A stretch of 64,000 bases of DNA from Marinobacterium iners (GTDB lineage: Bacteria; Pseudomonadota; Gammaproteobacteria; Pseudomonadales; Balneatricaceae), in NCBI RefSeq assembly GCF_017310015.1, contig NZ_CP022297.1, positions 1,984,001 through 2,048,000 on the forward strand, given 5' to 3'. Positions 1-7,418 of the stretch are shown in pieces (the first letter of the stretch is position 1; each line of letters begins with the position of its first letter). Below the pieces are notes generated by a model. That model was not told the origin of the DNA. It saw nothing but the letters and a program-made list of their open reading frames with translations, and made no database searches. Both the position numbers and the translations under genes were made by a program.

Positions 1-1021
1 GAATACACTCCTGATCAGGTAGCTCAACGGAAACAATCACGGCTGCAGGAATCTCACGTGGACCGCTTAAATAAAACTGAGCGATAAAAGCAGACAATAC
101 TTCCGCTGGCGTATCCTCAATCGACACCCGAGGATGATAAACCTTGCTGCCGATGACGCGCCCACCACGCACAAACAGTGCATGAACACAGACACCACCA
201 GGCTGAACTGCACACCCCAGCACATCGGCATCACCACTTTGCCCACTGACAAACTGCTGCTCCTGTACCTGCTGCAATGCACTGATCTGGTCACGCAGAC
301 TGGCGGCACGCTCAAATTCAAGACGGGCGGCGGCATCCTCCATTTCCTGCGCCAGTGTCTGCATCAATTCCTGGCTACGCCCCTGCAGGAACTGCATGGC
401 GTGATTGAGGTCCTGACGATAGGCATCCTCACTGATCAGGCCGACACAGGGTGCCGTACAGCGCCTGATCTGATACTGCAGACAGGGGCGAGAGCGATTT
501 CGAAAGAAACTGTCTTCACACTGGCGAATCCGAAACACCTTCTGCAGCAGATTGAGACTCTCTTTCACTGCACCGGAACTGGGATAGGGGCCAAAATAGC
601 GCCCATTTTTACGCCTTGCCCCCCGCTGAAAAGTGATGGCCGGGAAAGTATCGCGGTCACTGACAAAGATATAGGGATAGGATTTATCGTCGCGCAGCAA
701 AATATTGTAGGGAGGACGCTGCTGCTTGATCAGGTTTTGCTCCAGCAACAGAGCTTCCGTCTCACTGCCGGTGACAGTGACCTCAATACGGCAGATACGA
801 GCAACCAGTGCCTGAGTCTTTGTACTCAGCCCACTGGAGCGAAAATAGCTGCTGACCCGGCTCTTGAGATTTTTAGCTTTACCAACGTAAAGAATTTTTC
901 CGCCGGCATCATACATCTGATACACACCGGGCCGCTGGGTTAATCGGCGCAGGAATGCCTTGCTGTCAAACCCGACAGCGCTATCGGTAGCCGGGTCTTG
1001 TTGCTCTTCAGCTAACTTCAT
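1..1021 (-). CDS. uvrC: UvrABC system protein C (N-terminal part, runs off the window)
   Basis: UvrC is the nuclease subunit of nucleotide excision repair and makes both incisions around a UvrB-bound lesion in the cytoplasm. The visible reading frame has the GIY-YIG nuclease opening (RPGVYQMYD then ILYVGKAKNLKSR), the downstream segment LLLEQNLIKQQRPPYNILLRDDKSYPYI, and the cysteine-containing region around CLQYQIRRCTAPCVG, all typical of UvrC. It continues into the UvrB-binding region and leaves the window with no stop, so the C-terminal endonuclease half is not seen. The ATG at 1021 overlaps the end of the upstream 105-aa gene by 14 nt, suggesting translational coupling. In many gammaproteobacteria a gacA/uvrY response regulator lies upstream of uvrC; here it does not. 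Confidence 0.95.
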   Translation of the reverse strand, partial: MKLAEEQQDPATDSAVGFDSKAFLRRLTQRPGVYQMYDAGGKILYVGKAKNLKSRVSSYFRSSGLSTKTQALVARICRIEVTVTGSETEALLLEQNLIKQQRPPYNILLRDDKSYPYIFVSDRDTFPAITFQRGARRKNGRYFGPYPSSGAVKESLNLLQKVFRIRQCEDSFFRNRSRPCLQYQIRRCTAPCVGLISEDAYRQDLNHAMQFLQGRSQELMQTLAQEMEDAAARLEFERAASLRDQISALQQVQEQQFVSGQSGDADVLGCAVQPGGVCVHALFVRGGRVIGSKVYHPRVSIEDTPAEVLSAFIAQFYLSGPREIPAAVIVSVELPDQECI

Positions 1022-1325
1022 TCAGGTTTTTGTTGGCATCCATATGCAGGTGGGTGGCCTCGCGATGAATGGCTTCAAGCTGCTCACGGGTTGCATCCAG
1101 AATACCCGCGCCCCGGGAGAGCGACACCTCAAGATAGACACCGATTTCAGCATAGTAATACAGACGCGCATCAAAACTACGTGCCCGCTTCAACTTACTG
1201 AGAGAGATCTGCGCACCATTCACCAGAATGGTGTTGATGTCGTTGTCAGACAGTAGAGGATGGCGCTCACGCTCACTCGGCTGCGCAACCGAGGCTGCAT
1301 GACGCCGACTATTGATGGTTGTCAT
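1008..1325 (-). CDS. hypothetical protein, 105 aa
   Basis: I do not recognise a family. The start is supported by a strong Shine-Dalgarno (AAGGAGG, about 7 nt before the ATG). The protein is hydrophilic, with no signal peptide or membrane segment. A central part (SLSKLKRARSFDARLYYYAEI) is followed by a helical, charged C-terminus (REQLEAIHREATHLHMDANK). It overlaps the uvrC start by 14 nt, so the two are probably co-transcribed. Upstream there is a CCTGATT...AATCAGG hairpin before the RBS. Function unknown. Confidence 0.7.
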   Translation of the reverse strand: MTTINSRRHAASVAQPSERERHPLLSDNDINTILVNGAQISLSKLKRARSFDARLYYYAEIGVYLEVSLSRGAGILDATREQLEAIHREATHLHMDANKNLNEVS

Positions 1326-1396
1326 CTGATCCCTCCTTGTCGGGTAGAGGCCTGATTCACCTCCGGAAAATCAGGCGACCAAGGCCGCCAAATTTA

Positions 1397-1543
1397 TTAC
1401 TTCTTTTGCTGTGCTCGGGCAGCATCCTTGGCAATTTCTCGCTTCAGAAAGCGCACACCAAGAAACGTCATTACCAGCATCGCCGCCACAATCGCAATAC
1501 TCGGTGCGAATGAAATCATGCTGTATTTATCGATATTCAACAT
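1397..1543 (-). CDS. small single-pass membrane protein, 48 aa
   Basis: A 48-codon frame starts with ATG at 1543, 8 nt after the Shine-Dalgarno GAGGAG. After a short polar N-terminus (MLNIDKYSM) there is one hydrophobic segment at residues 10-32 (from ISFAPSIAIV to FLGVRF), then a basic and alanine/glutamine-rich tail ending in QQKK. This is the pattern of a small inner-membrane protein with a cytoplasmic C-terminus. It lies between the dehydrogenase gene and the 105-aa gene on the same strand. No homologue is recognised. The good RBS and clean membrane segment argue that it is real. Confidence 0.6.
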   Translation of the reverse strand: MLNIDKYSMISFAPSIAIVAAMLVMTFLGVRFLKREIAKDAARAQQKK

Positions 1544-1614
1544 AGAAACTGCTCCTCAATCATTGTAATAATTCTGTTCGCACCGCTGGGCGAAAGAACG
1601 GCATTATCTGCAGT

Positions 1615-2487
1615 TCAGCCCCCTTTCTCAAGCCTTTTGAGCAGACTTGATGTATCCAGTCGACCATTACCCTCGGCCTGCAAATCAGCATAAAACTGGT
1701 CAACAAGCGCCGTAACCGGGAGACGCGCACCATTACGCCGGGCTTCTTCAAGCGCAATTCGAAGATCCTTGCGCATCCAATCCACAGCGAACCCGAAGTC
1801 ATAACGATCATCCAGCATGCTTTGATGACGGTTTGCCATCTGCCATGACCCTGCGGCTCCGTGCTGAATTACATCAAAAACAGCCTCCCCCTCAAGCCCC
1901 GCACGCTTGACGAAGTGCACAGCTTCAGCCAAACCCTGAACCAGCCCGGCAATACAGATCTGATTGACCATTTTGGCAAGTTGACCGCTGCCGGCCTCAC
2001 CCAGCAAACGATGAGACTTGGCATACGCATCAAGCAGAGGCGAAACCCGGCCGTAATCAGCCTCCACCCCGCCAATCATGATACTCAGTACACCGTTTTC
2101 GGCTCCGGCTTGACCACCCGAAACAGGAGCGTCAAGAAAGCCACAACCCTGCTCTTTAGCCTGTAAATCCAACTCCCGCGCCACTTCAGCAGAAGCCGTG
2201 GTGTGATCTATCAGCACAGAACCTGGTGAAAGCGTTTTCAAAACACCTTCCGCTCCGGTAGTCACCTGACGCAAGTCGTCATCGTTACCCACGCAGGTAA
2301 AGACGAATTCGGCACCCTCTGCAGCAGCAGCCGGTGTCGCGGCAGAACGGCCGGAATAGGTAGCACACCAGTGCTCGGCCTTGCTGCGGGTACGGTTATA
2401 GACACACACATCATGCCCGGCGCGCGCCAAATGACCTGCCATCGGAAAACCCATGACACCCAAGCCGATAAAAGCGATTTTAGCCAT
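1615..2487 (-). CDS. NAD(P)-dependent beta-hydroxyacid dehydrogenase (GarR / 3-hydroxyisobutyrate dehydrogenase family)
   Basis: This 290-aa protein belongs to the beta-hydroxyacid dehydrogenase family, whose members oxidise or reduce substrates such as tartronate semialdehyde, 3-hydroxyisobutyrate or 3-hydroxypropionate. Visible signatures are the N-terminal dinucleotide-binding loop GLGVMG (residues 8-13), the substrate-binding motif DAPVSGG (119-125) and the catalytic lysine K172 in GQLAKMVNQ. NRTRSKA after the second strand suggests an NADP preference. It is the last gene of a three-gene operon, 12 nt after the aminotransferase. The context (aminotransferase making glyoxylate or a semialdehyde) fits tartronate-semialdehyde reductase or a sulfonate/3-carbon semialdehyde reductase, but the substrate cannot be set from sequence. 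Confidence 0.88.
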   Translation of the reverse strand: MAKIAFIGLGVMGFPMAGHLARAGHDVCVYNRTRSKAEHWCATYSGRSAATPAAAAEGAEFVFTCVGNDDDLRQVTTGAEGVLKTLSPGSVLIDHTTASAEVARELDLQAKEQGCGFLDAPVSGGQAGAENGVLSIMIGGVEADYGRVSPLLDAYAKSHRLLGEAGSGQLAKMVNQICIAGLVQGLAEAVHFVKRAGLEGEAVFDVIQHGAAGSWQMANRHQSMLDDRYDFGFAVDWMRKDLRIALEEARRNGARLPVTALVDQFYADLQAEGNGRLDTSSLLKRLEKGG

Positions 2488-2499
2488 GATATATTCTCC

Positions 2500-3678
2500 T
2501 TACTCGGCGTAAGCAGCCGATACAGCCTGTGCAGCCACACCCGCATGAATATCAGCACCCAGTTCAAGCAGCGTATTTTCGAGCGCATCTATGCATACCA
2601 TAACGTGACGCCGCGTGCATGAGCTGCCCATAAGACCGATACGCCATACCTTACCCGCCAGAACCCCGAGGCCCGCACCGATTTCAAGCCCATAACGCTC
2701 CAGCAAAAGTGAACGTACACGGGCTTCATCAACTCCAGTCGGCACTGCAACCGAATTCAGCTGAGGCAAACGCACTGACGCATCAACAGTAAAATGAAGC
2801 CCCATCGTCTCAAGCCCAGCCCGCAAGGCCTGATGATGGTACTGATGACGCTCCCAAGCCTGCTTGATACCCTCTTCCTGCAGCATGACCAACGACTCAT
2901 GCAAACCGTACAGCGCATTAACTGGCGCCGTGTGATGGTAGGCGCGTTTCTGCCCTCCACCCCAGTATCCCATCACCAACTTCTTATCAAGGAACCAGCT
3001 GGGGACACGACTCTCTCGCTGCCGCACCTTTTCGAGCGCGCGCTCACTGAAACTGACGGGAGAAATTCCGGGCGGGGCCGACAGGCACTTTTGAGTGCCT
3101 GAATAGATGGCATCTATCCCCCAGAGGTCAACCTCAAGCTCTATCCCACCCAGAGAGGTGACTGCATCAACAATGGTCAAACAGCCATAGTCACGCGCCA
3201 AGCGACACAAAGCCTCTGCATCGGAACGAACACCGGTTGAGGTTTCTGCATGAACGAAGGCCAGCAGTTTGATGTCGTCATGCTGCTCCATCAGCGCCCT
3301 GACCTTATCCAGGCTGACCGCTGTGCCCCATTCATCTTCAACCATCAGAGCGATGCCACCGAAGCGTTCAACGTTTTCTTTCATGCGCCCGCCGAACACA
3401 CCGTTTTGGCAGACGATCACCTTGTCACCCGGCTCAACCAGGTTAACAAAGCACGCTTCCATCCCCGCCGAGCCCGGTGCTGAAACAGGCATGGTCAATT
3501 CGTTGTTGGTGCGCAGGGCAAACTGCAACAGCTGCTTGATTTCATCCATCATGCCAATAAAGGCAGGATCAAGATGCCCAATAGTTGGGCGAGCCATGGC
3601 CGCAAGCACACGCGGGCTAACATCAGAAGGCCCTGGTCCCATAAGAGTTCGCAGCGGGGGATGGAAAGAATTGATCAT
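2500..3678 (-). CDS. class V aminotransferase, alanine/serine-glyoxylate aminotransferase type
   Basis: A fold-type I PLP enzyme of 392 aa from the chosen start. Motifs: MGPGPSDVSPRVL at the N-terminus, the PLP-phosphate region SAPGSAGMEA (67-76), the cofactor-binding aspartate D171 in IVDAVTSLGG, and the Schiff-base lysine K197 in YSGTQKCLSAPPG. These are typical of alanine-glyoxylate, serine-glyoxylate, PucG and 2-aminoethylphosphonate-related aminotransferases. An in-frame start seven codons upstream exists, but ATG at 3678 has AAGGA 7 nt before it and begins MINSFHPP, the usual family start. It lies between mtnN and a hydroxyacid dehydrogenase, suggesting amino-acid or amine catabolism by transamination then reduction. 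Confidence 0.88.
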   Translation of the reverse strand: MINSFHPPLRTLMGPGPSDVSPRVLAAMARPTIGHLDPAFIGMMDEIKQLLQFALRTNNELTMPVSAPGSAGMEACFVNLVEPGDKVIVCQNGVFGGRMKENVERFGGIALMVEDEWGTAVSLDKVRALMEQHDDIKLLAFVHAETSTGVRSDAEALCRLARDYGCLTIVDAVTSLGGIELEVDLWGIDAIYSGTQKCLSAPPGISPVSFSERALEKVRQRESRVPSWFLDKKLVMGYWGGGQKRAYHHTAPVNALYGLHESLVMLQEEGIKQAWERHQYHHQALRAGLETMGLHFTVDASVRLPQLNSVAVPTGVDEARVRSLLLERYGLEIGAGLGVLAGKVWRIGLMGSSCTRRHVMVCIDALENTLLELGADIHAGVAAQAVSAAYAE

Positions 3679-3712
3679 GTCAATTTCCTTAAATAACAAT
3701 TATTTATGATTA

Positions 3713-4483
3713 TTACTTTGCGTTGTTTGTAGCCCTTGCGGCGATCCGTTTCACAATGGCAATTACCATCTCGGCTGAATGTTGTGCCGCCTTATCAAGA
3801 AACTGCTCAAATGAAAGATTCGACTCCTTGCCTGCAATATCCGAAAGCGCACGGATAACGATAAAAGGCGTACCGAATTGATGACAGGTTTGGGCGATGG
3901 CAGCAGCTTCCATCTCGACCGCCTTCATGGACGGAAACAGAACCCTAGTGCTCGCCACACGCGACGGACAGTTCATAAAACTATCACCGGTTGCAATAAG
4001 CCCTCGAACCGTATTGACATGAGGCATCTGTGCAATGCACTCCTCTGCCATTCTCGCCAGCAAGGGGTCGGCCGTGAACGCTGCGGGCAGCCCGGGCACC
4101 TGACCAGGCTCATAACCAAATACCGTTACATCCACATCATGATGACGAACCTCATCCGAAATCACGACATCGCCTACATTGAGCGCAGCATCAAACCCGC
4201 CGGCCGATCCGGTGTTAATGACACAATCTGGCTCAAACTGCTGCAACAGCAAGGTTGTACCTATCGCGGCATTGACCTTACCGATACCGGACTTGAGTAA
4301 CACCACCTCAACGCCATCAAGCGCTCCAGTATAAAAGGGATAACCAGCCACCATGTGGGTGCCGACACCCTGCAGGGAGTTTTTGAGTAATTCGATCTCT
4401 TGATCCATTGCACCAATAAGAGCAATGCGCGGGGGACGAGTCAGGTTTTCAAGTGCTTCAGCAAAGGAGGGCTTCATTGTCAT
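3713..4483 (-). CDS. mtnN: 5'-methylthioadenosine/S-adenosylhomocysteine nucleosidase
   Basis: MTA/SAH nucleosidase (Pfs) removes adenine from methylthioadenosine and S-adenosylhomocysteine. Its product S-ribosylhomocysteine is the LuxS substrate. Seen here: IALIGAMDQEIELL with the glutamate E29 (E12 of E. coli), the SGIGKVNAAIGTTLLL loop, NTGSAGG, VEMEAAAIAQ and the catalytic aspartate in RALSDIAGKESN. At 256 aa it has an N-terminal extension of about 17 residues over E. coli MtnN and no obvious internal ATG to shorten it. It is first in an operon with an aminotransferase and a dehydrogenase, an unusual setting. luxS is on the other side of the island, 2.3 kb away before insertion. Confidence 0.95.
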   Translation of the reverse strand: MTMKPSFAEALENLTRPPRIALIGAMDQEIELLKNSLQGVGTHMVAGYPFYTGALDGVEVVLLKSGIGKVNAAIGTTLLLQQFEPDCVINTGSAGGFDAALNVGDVVISDEVRHHDVDVTVFGYEPGQVPGLPAAFTADPLLARMAEECIAQMPHVNTVRGLIATGDSFMNCPSRVASTRVLFPSMKAVEMEAAAIAQTCHQFGTPFIVIRALSDIAGKESNLSFEQFLDKAAQHSAEMVIAIVKRIAARATNNAK

Positions 4484-4622
4484 TGAGATAGCGCTTCAGG
4501 GTTCGATATGGCGGAAAAAACTCATGCTACCACGACAGGTTCAATTCGCAATTTAGAACCGCACAAAACGCATGACTCCAGCCCTATTCAACCCTGAATC
4601 ACACACTCGCCATAAAGAATAA

Positions 4623-4656
4623 AATTAAGTACACAATACGTATTGTGTACTTAATT
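4623..4656. promoter_or_regulatory. 34-bp perfect palindrome, candidate operator
   Basis: The left half AATTAAGTACACAATAC is followed at once by its exact reverse complement, with no spacer and no mismatch. The inner part (GTACACAATAC and its complement) looks like a dimeric repressor site of the GntR or MarR kind. There is no T-run, and the element is far from the csp start, so a terminator role is unlikely. It lies between the mtnN operon start and the csp promoter. No regulator gene is adjacent, so the binding protein would be encoded elsewhere. Confidence 0.65.
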
Positions 4657-4703
4657 CACATACACAAGCTATGATTTATTTTAACAACACCCGTAATATT
4701 TGA

Positions 4704-4731
4704 TTGACAAGGCGAGGCAACCGTATAGAAT
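4704..4731 (+). promoter_or_regulatory. sigma70-type promoter for the cold-shock gene
   Basis: TTGACA (4704-4709) and TAGAAT (4726-4731) are separated by 16 nt, a near-consensus pair. Transcription from about 4738 would give a leader of roughly 160 nt before the ATG at 4898. Long structured leaders of this size are known for the E. coli cspA family, where they act as RNA thermosensors. Confidence 0.7.
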
Positions 4732-4897
4732 GATTTTCAGCTTGAAAGTAACGCATATATTTACGTACGACCATTTCGAAGTCCTGCCTTGTAGTTAGTA
4801 CTCGTCCTGAGATTCATAAGTAGATAGCAACTTTTAGAGCAAACCGCCTCGACACAGTCTTGGCAAAAAAATATTTTGAAATTTAGGATAGATCATC

Positions 4898-5104
4898 ATG
4901 TCTACTACTACCGGCACCGTTAAGTGGTTCAACGAAACTAAAGGCTTTGGCTTCATCGAGCAGGAATCCGGTCCGGACGTCTTTGCTCACTTCAGCGCTA
5001 TCCAGGGTTCAGGCTTCAAAACCCTGCACGAAGGCCAGAAGGTTGAGTTCAAGGTCACTCAGGGCCAGAAAGGTCCTCAGGCTGAGAACATCGTTCCGCT
5101 GTAA
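4898..5104 (+). CDS. CspA-family cold-shock protein
   Basis: This 68-aa protein is a single cold-shock (OB-fold) domain that binds single-stranded RNA and DNA and melts RNA secondary structure. It has TGTVKWFNETKGFGFIEQE (with RNP1 KGFGFI), the RNP2-like segment DVFAHFSAI, and ends KGPQAENIVPL. Length and sequence are those of a complete CspA-type protein. A TTAGGATAG Shine-Dalgarno precedes the ATG. It has its own promoter and leader and a strong terminator downstream, so it is monocistronic. It converges on an RhlE-type helicase gene; both types of protein act on RNA structure in the cold. Confidence 0.96.
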   Translation: MSTTTGTVKWFNETKGFGFIEQESGPDVFAHFSAIQGSGFKTLHEGQKVEFKVTQGQKGPQAENIVPL

Positions 5105-5126
5105 GCTTGCTCTTACTGCCGAATCT

Positions 5127-5155
5127 AAAAAAAGCGACCACGAGTCGCTTTTTTT
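5127..5155. terminator. rho-independent terminator after csp (bidirectional)
   Basis: The stem GCGAC/GTCGC (5134-5138 and 5144-5148), with a 5-nt loop, is flanked by seven A on the left and seven T on the right. The element can therefore end csp transcripts rightward and the convergent helicase gene transcripts leftward. Confidence 0.9.
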
Positions 5156-5238
5156 GTGCCTGATTTTTGTATCAAAATATTCAGCAGCTTGCGCAGACAG
5201 GACGCCCCGACAAACCGAGGCACCCCCTCCCTCAATTG

Positions 5239-6540
5239 TTAACCCGCAGCGGCAACCGCTCGGGGGCGGCGAGCACGACGACGAGCATGCGCGCTGCCAG
5301 CCGGCTTCTGACCATCCTTGTGCTCTACCTTGGGCTTGCGGGCGCCCCGCTTCTGCTCACCGCCACGCTTTGACGCAGGCACTCGAGTACCCGCAGGCGG
5401 CAATGGATGCACAGGCTCAAAGCCTTCAACCTCCTGACGCTCGATCGTCTGCCGCGTCAAACGCTCAATACCGAACAAAAGATCAGCCTCATCGGCACAC
5501 ACCAGCGAAACAGCCTGCCCTGTTGCACCGGCACGACCAGTACGACCTATGCGATGCACATAATCTTCGGCCACATTTGGCAGCTCGAAGTTAACTACCT
5601 GCGGCAGCTGGTCGATATCCAGCCCGCGAGCCGCGATATCAGTTGCGACCAGCACCTCTACCGCGCCGGATTTGAAGTCAGCCAGCGCCTTGGTGCGTGC
5701 ACCCTGGCTTTTGTTGCCATGAATGGCGGCCGACTTGACACCAGCATCATCCAGAAACTTGGCCAGCTTGTTGGCACCATGCTTGGTTTTTGTAAACACC
5801 AGCACCTGCTTCCAGCCATGCTGGCGAATCAATTCAAGCAACAGATCCGGTTTTCGCTTCTTATCAACCGGACTCAACCACTGCCTGACTGTATCCGCCG
5901 TACTGTTACCGGGACTAACCGACACCTCAACCGGATCATTCACAATACCCTTGGCCAGCTTGCGAATCGGGTCAGAAAACGTGGCCGAAAACATCAGGTT
6001 CTGACGTCGAGCCGGCAGCAGCGCCATGATCTTGCGAATATCATTGATAAAACCCATATCCAGCATACGGTCGGCTTCATCCAACACCAGAATTTCCAGA
6101 TGATTGAAGCGGATGGCATTTTGCTGATACAGATCCAGCAGACGCCCTGGCGTCGCGACCAATACATCCACTCCGCCGCGCAGCTTTTGCATCTGCGGGT
6201 TGATCTTCACACCACCAAACACCACAGCAGAGCGCAGCTTCAGATTACGCCCATAGGTAGCAACGCTTTCGCCCACCTGAGCAGCCAGTTCACGGGTTGG
6301 TGTCAATACCAGAGCCCGTGCCTGATTGGCACCCGCAGGCTTTCCGCCTACCAGACGCTCCAGCATCGGCAGCGTAAATCCGGCTGTTTTACCCGTACCG
6401 GTTTGGGCGGCCGCCATTACATCACGACCTGCCAGCACAGCAGGAATCGCCTGCAACTGGATGGGGGAAGGGGTGTCGTAGCCCTGATCAGCTACCGCTT
6501 TCAGCAACGGAGCTGACAGCCCCAGAGAAGCAAAACTCAT
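5239..6540 (-). CDS. rhlE: DEAD-box ATP-dependent RNA helicase, RhlE type
   Basis: This 433-aa DEAD-box helicase has the Q-motif region (FASLGLSAPLLKAV, TPSPIQLQAIP), Walker A AQTGTGKT, PTRELA, VLDEADRMLDMGF, SAT, and the C-terminal motifs VLVATDIAARGLDI and HRIGRTGRAG. The tail (from about residue 380) is a basic Lys/Arg-rich low-complexity extension, as in RhlE and related helicases acting in ribosome assembly and RNA decay. It faces the cold-shock gene and shares its terminator. Its start at 6540 borders the region that formerly led into luxS. The subfamily is by overall similarity; another RhlE-like paralogue is possible. Confidence 0.9.
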   Translation of the reverse strand: MSFASLGLSAPLLKAVADQGYDTPSPIQLQAIPAVLAGRDVMAAAQTGTGKTAGFTLPMLERLVGGKPAGANQARALVLTPTRELAAQVGESVATYGRNLKLRSAVVFGGVKINPQMQKLRGGVDVLVATPGRLLDLYQQNAIRFNHLEILVLDEADRMLDMGFINDIRKIMALLPARRQNLMFSATFSDPIRKLAKGIVNDPVEVSVSPGNSTADTVRQWLSPVDKKRKPDLLLELIRQHGWKQVLVFTKTKHGANKLAKFLDDAGVKSAAIHGNKSQGARTKALADFKSGAVEVLVATDIAARGLDIDQLPQVVNFELPNVAEDYVHRIGRTGRAGATGQAVSLVCADEADLLFGIERLTRQTIERQEVEGFEPVHPLPPAGTRVPASKRGGEQKRGARKPKVEHKDGQKPAGSAHARRRARRPRAVAAAG

Positions 6541-6810
6541 GCAACATTAGTCTCTTGAAGTACAACAGGGATAGCCGACAAGCCGGAATAGCGTGACGGC
6601 GATATGAGGTGTAACAGGTATAATTGAAAAATCACTGCGCACTAGCTTACCCTAGATGCCGCTCAACAGCCATCTGAATCTCAACCACCCCTGCCAGCAA
6701 CCAACAGCTCTGCTATCATAGCACTAACAACATCATACCCGGCATCGCATCCATACCTTATGCATTACTGGAGATGATATCCCTAATTAATTGTTCAAAA
6801 AGGTTTTTTA
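6541..6810. promoter_or_regulatory. rhlE upstream region and probable original luxS upstream region
   Basis: This non-coding 270-bp stretch lies between the divergent starts of rhlE (leftward) and the luxS remnant (rightward). Before the island inserted it would have carried the native luxS promoter and ribosome-binding site. AAAAAGG lies 7 nt before the remnant ATG at 6811, a good Shine-Dalgarno. I found no convincing -35/-10 pair by eye. Confidence 0.5.
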
Positions 6811-6830
6811 ATGAACGTCGAGAGCTTCAA
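6811..6830 (+). repeat. left attachment core (attL), 20-bp direct repeat
   Basis: The sequence ATGAACGTCGAGAGCTTCAA recurs exactly at 35156-35175. The flanking bases differ on both sides of the two copies, so the core is 20 bp. It coincides with the start of the luxS coding sequence. Confidence 0.88.
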
Positions 6831-6843
6831 TTTTTATAATTAA
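6811..6843 (+). pseudogene. luxS: 5' remnant of luxS at the left island end
   Basis: An 11-codon frame reads MNVESFNFYN and then stops. The first eight residues match intact luxS at 35156 (MNVESFNFNHTK), although only the first 20 nt are identical; codons 7 and 8 are synonymous (AAT TTT against AAC TTC). It keeps what should be the native luxS Shine-Dalgarno upstream. The island therefore broke the gene at codon 7 and the left junction keeps only the original leader and first codons. Confidence 0.8.
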
Positions 6844-6896
6844 AAATGATCGTTCAGAAACAATAGGTTAACTAAATATTAAATCTAATCATCGGG

Positions 6897-6925
6897 ATTA
6901 GTCACAGTAATGGTAGCAGTTATGA
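6897..6925 (+). repeat. subterminal repeat, left copy (candidate integrase arm site)
   Basis: ATTAGTCACAGTAA followed by a GTAGCAGTTATGA segment lies 66 bp inside the left core. The same 14-mer and a GTGGCAGTTATGA segment recur in the same orientation at 35000-35040, inside the right core. Such paired subterminal repeats in an element with a tyrosine integrase are typical of arm-type binding sites. Confidence 0.6.
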
Positions 6926-7009
6926 TTCTGCTACATGATTTTTTCTCGCACAGGCCTTACCCCTCCCCACCCTACTGCCAAAACCGCCAAAACCTCTTTT
7001 ACCACCTTA

Positions 7010-7033
7010 AACGTGTAGTATATGCTACACGTT
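7010..7033. promoter_or_regulatory. inverted repeat, probable operator of the adjacent HTH regulator
   Basis: The 9-bp arms AACGTGTAG and CTACACGTT are separated by 6 nt. The palindrome ends one base before the ATG at 7034, and covers an upstream in-frame ATG at 7022. A repressor bound here would block transcription or initiation of its own gene, the usual autoregulation of small XRE-type regulators. Confidence 0.65.
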
Positions 7034-7387
7034 ATGAATGGACTTGGACCTTACATCCGCCAGCAACGCGAACTGCGGCGCCAGCACGACAAAGGCTACT
7101 CACTGCGGCAAGTCGCCGAACGTGTGGGCATAAAGCCGACCTATCTGAGCAAGATCGAGCGTGAAGAGCTGCCACCGCCCAGCGAGGACACACTCAAGCG
7201 ACTGGCTCAGGAGCTAAATCTGGATGCAGATGTGCTGCTGGCCATGGCCGGTAAGGTATCCGCTGATCTGCGTGAGATCATCTGCCAACGTCCACAACTG
7301 TTTTCTCAGCTGCTGCGACAGCTTAAAGACACACCCGACCATGCAGTACTGCGCCTTGTGCGTGAGGTTTCGGACGGAGACTGGTAA
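7034..7387 (+). CDS. XRE-family helix-turn-helix transcriptional regulator
   Basis: From ATG 7034 this is a 117-aa protein with an N-terminal Cro/CI-type HTH: LGPYIRQQRELRR, YSLRQVAERVGIKPTYLSKIERE and SEDTLKRLAQELNLDADVLLAMAGKV. The C-terminal 45 residues (about DLREIICQRPQLFSQLLRQL) are not a known effector domain to me. The ATG at 7022 would also be in frame but lies inside the palindrome 7010-7033, so 7034 is preferred. It is the first gene of the island and is followed by unknown and antirestriction genes, so it probably controls the left-end cluster and perhaps the defence genes. Confidence 0.88.
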   Translation: MNGLGPYIRQQRELRRQHDKGYSLRQVAERVGIKPTYLSKIEREELPPPSEDTLKRLAQELNLDADVLLAMAGKVSADLREIICQRPQLFSQLLRQLKDTPDHAVLRLVREVSDGDW

Positions 7388-7418
7388 CAACCACTCTAAT
7401 CAAGGAAGGAGACTCATC

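Larger units (their letters stand above)
4484..4897. promoter_or_regulatory. divergent intergenic region between mtnN and the cold-shock gene
   Basis: This 414-bp AT-rich region holds the control elements for the leftward mtnN operon and the rightward csp gene. It contains a 34-bp perfect palindrome (4623-4656), a sigma70-type promoter facing csp (4704-4731) and a leader of about 160 nt before the csp ATG. On the minus strand the palindrome lies where a promoter for mtnN would be expected, but I could not fix a clear -10. No small gene was found in it. Confidence 0.7.

Noticed and set aside
5407..6516. A 369-aa plus-strand frame opposite the RNA helicase
   Set aside because: It is an antisense shadow of rhlE with no recognisable domain; the helicase motifs on the other strand are complete.
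7224..7418. Longer start for the 328-aa protein
   Set aside because: The frame is open to 7224 but overlaps the regulator gene in another frame and has no ribosome-binding site; ATG 7419 has AAGGAAGGAG.
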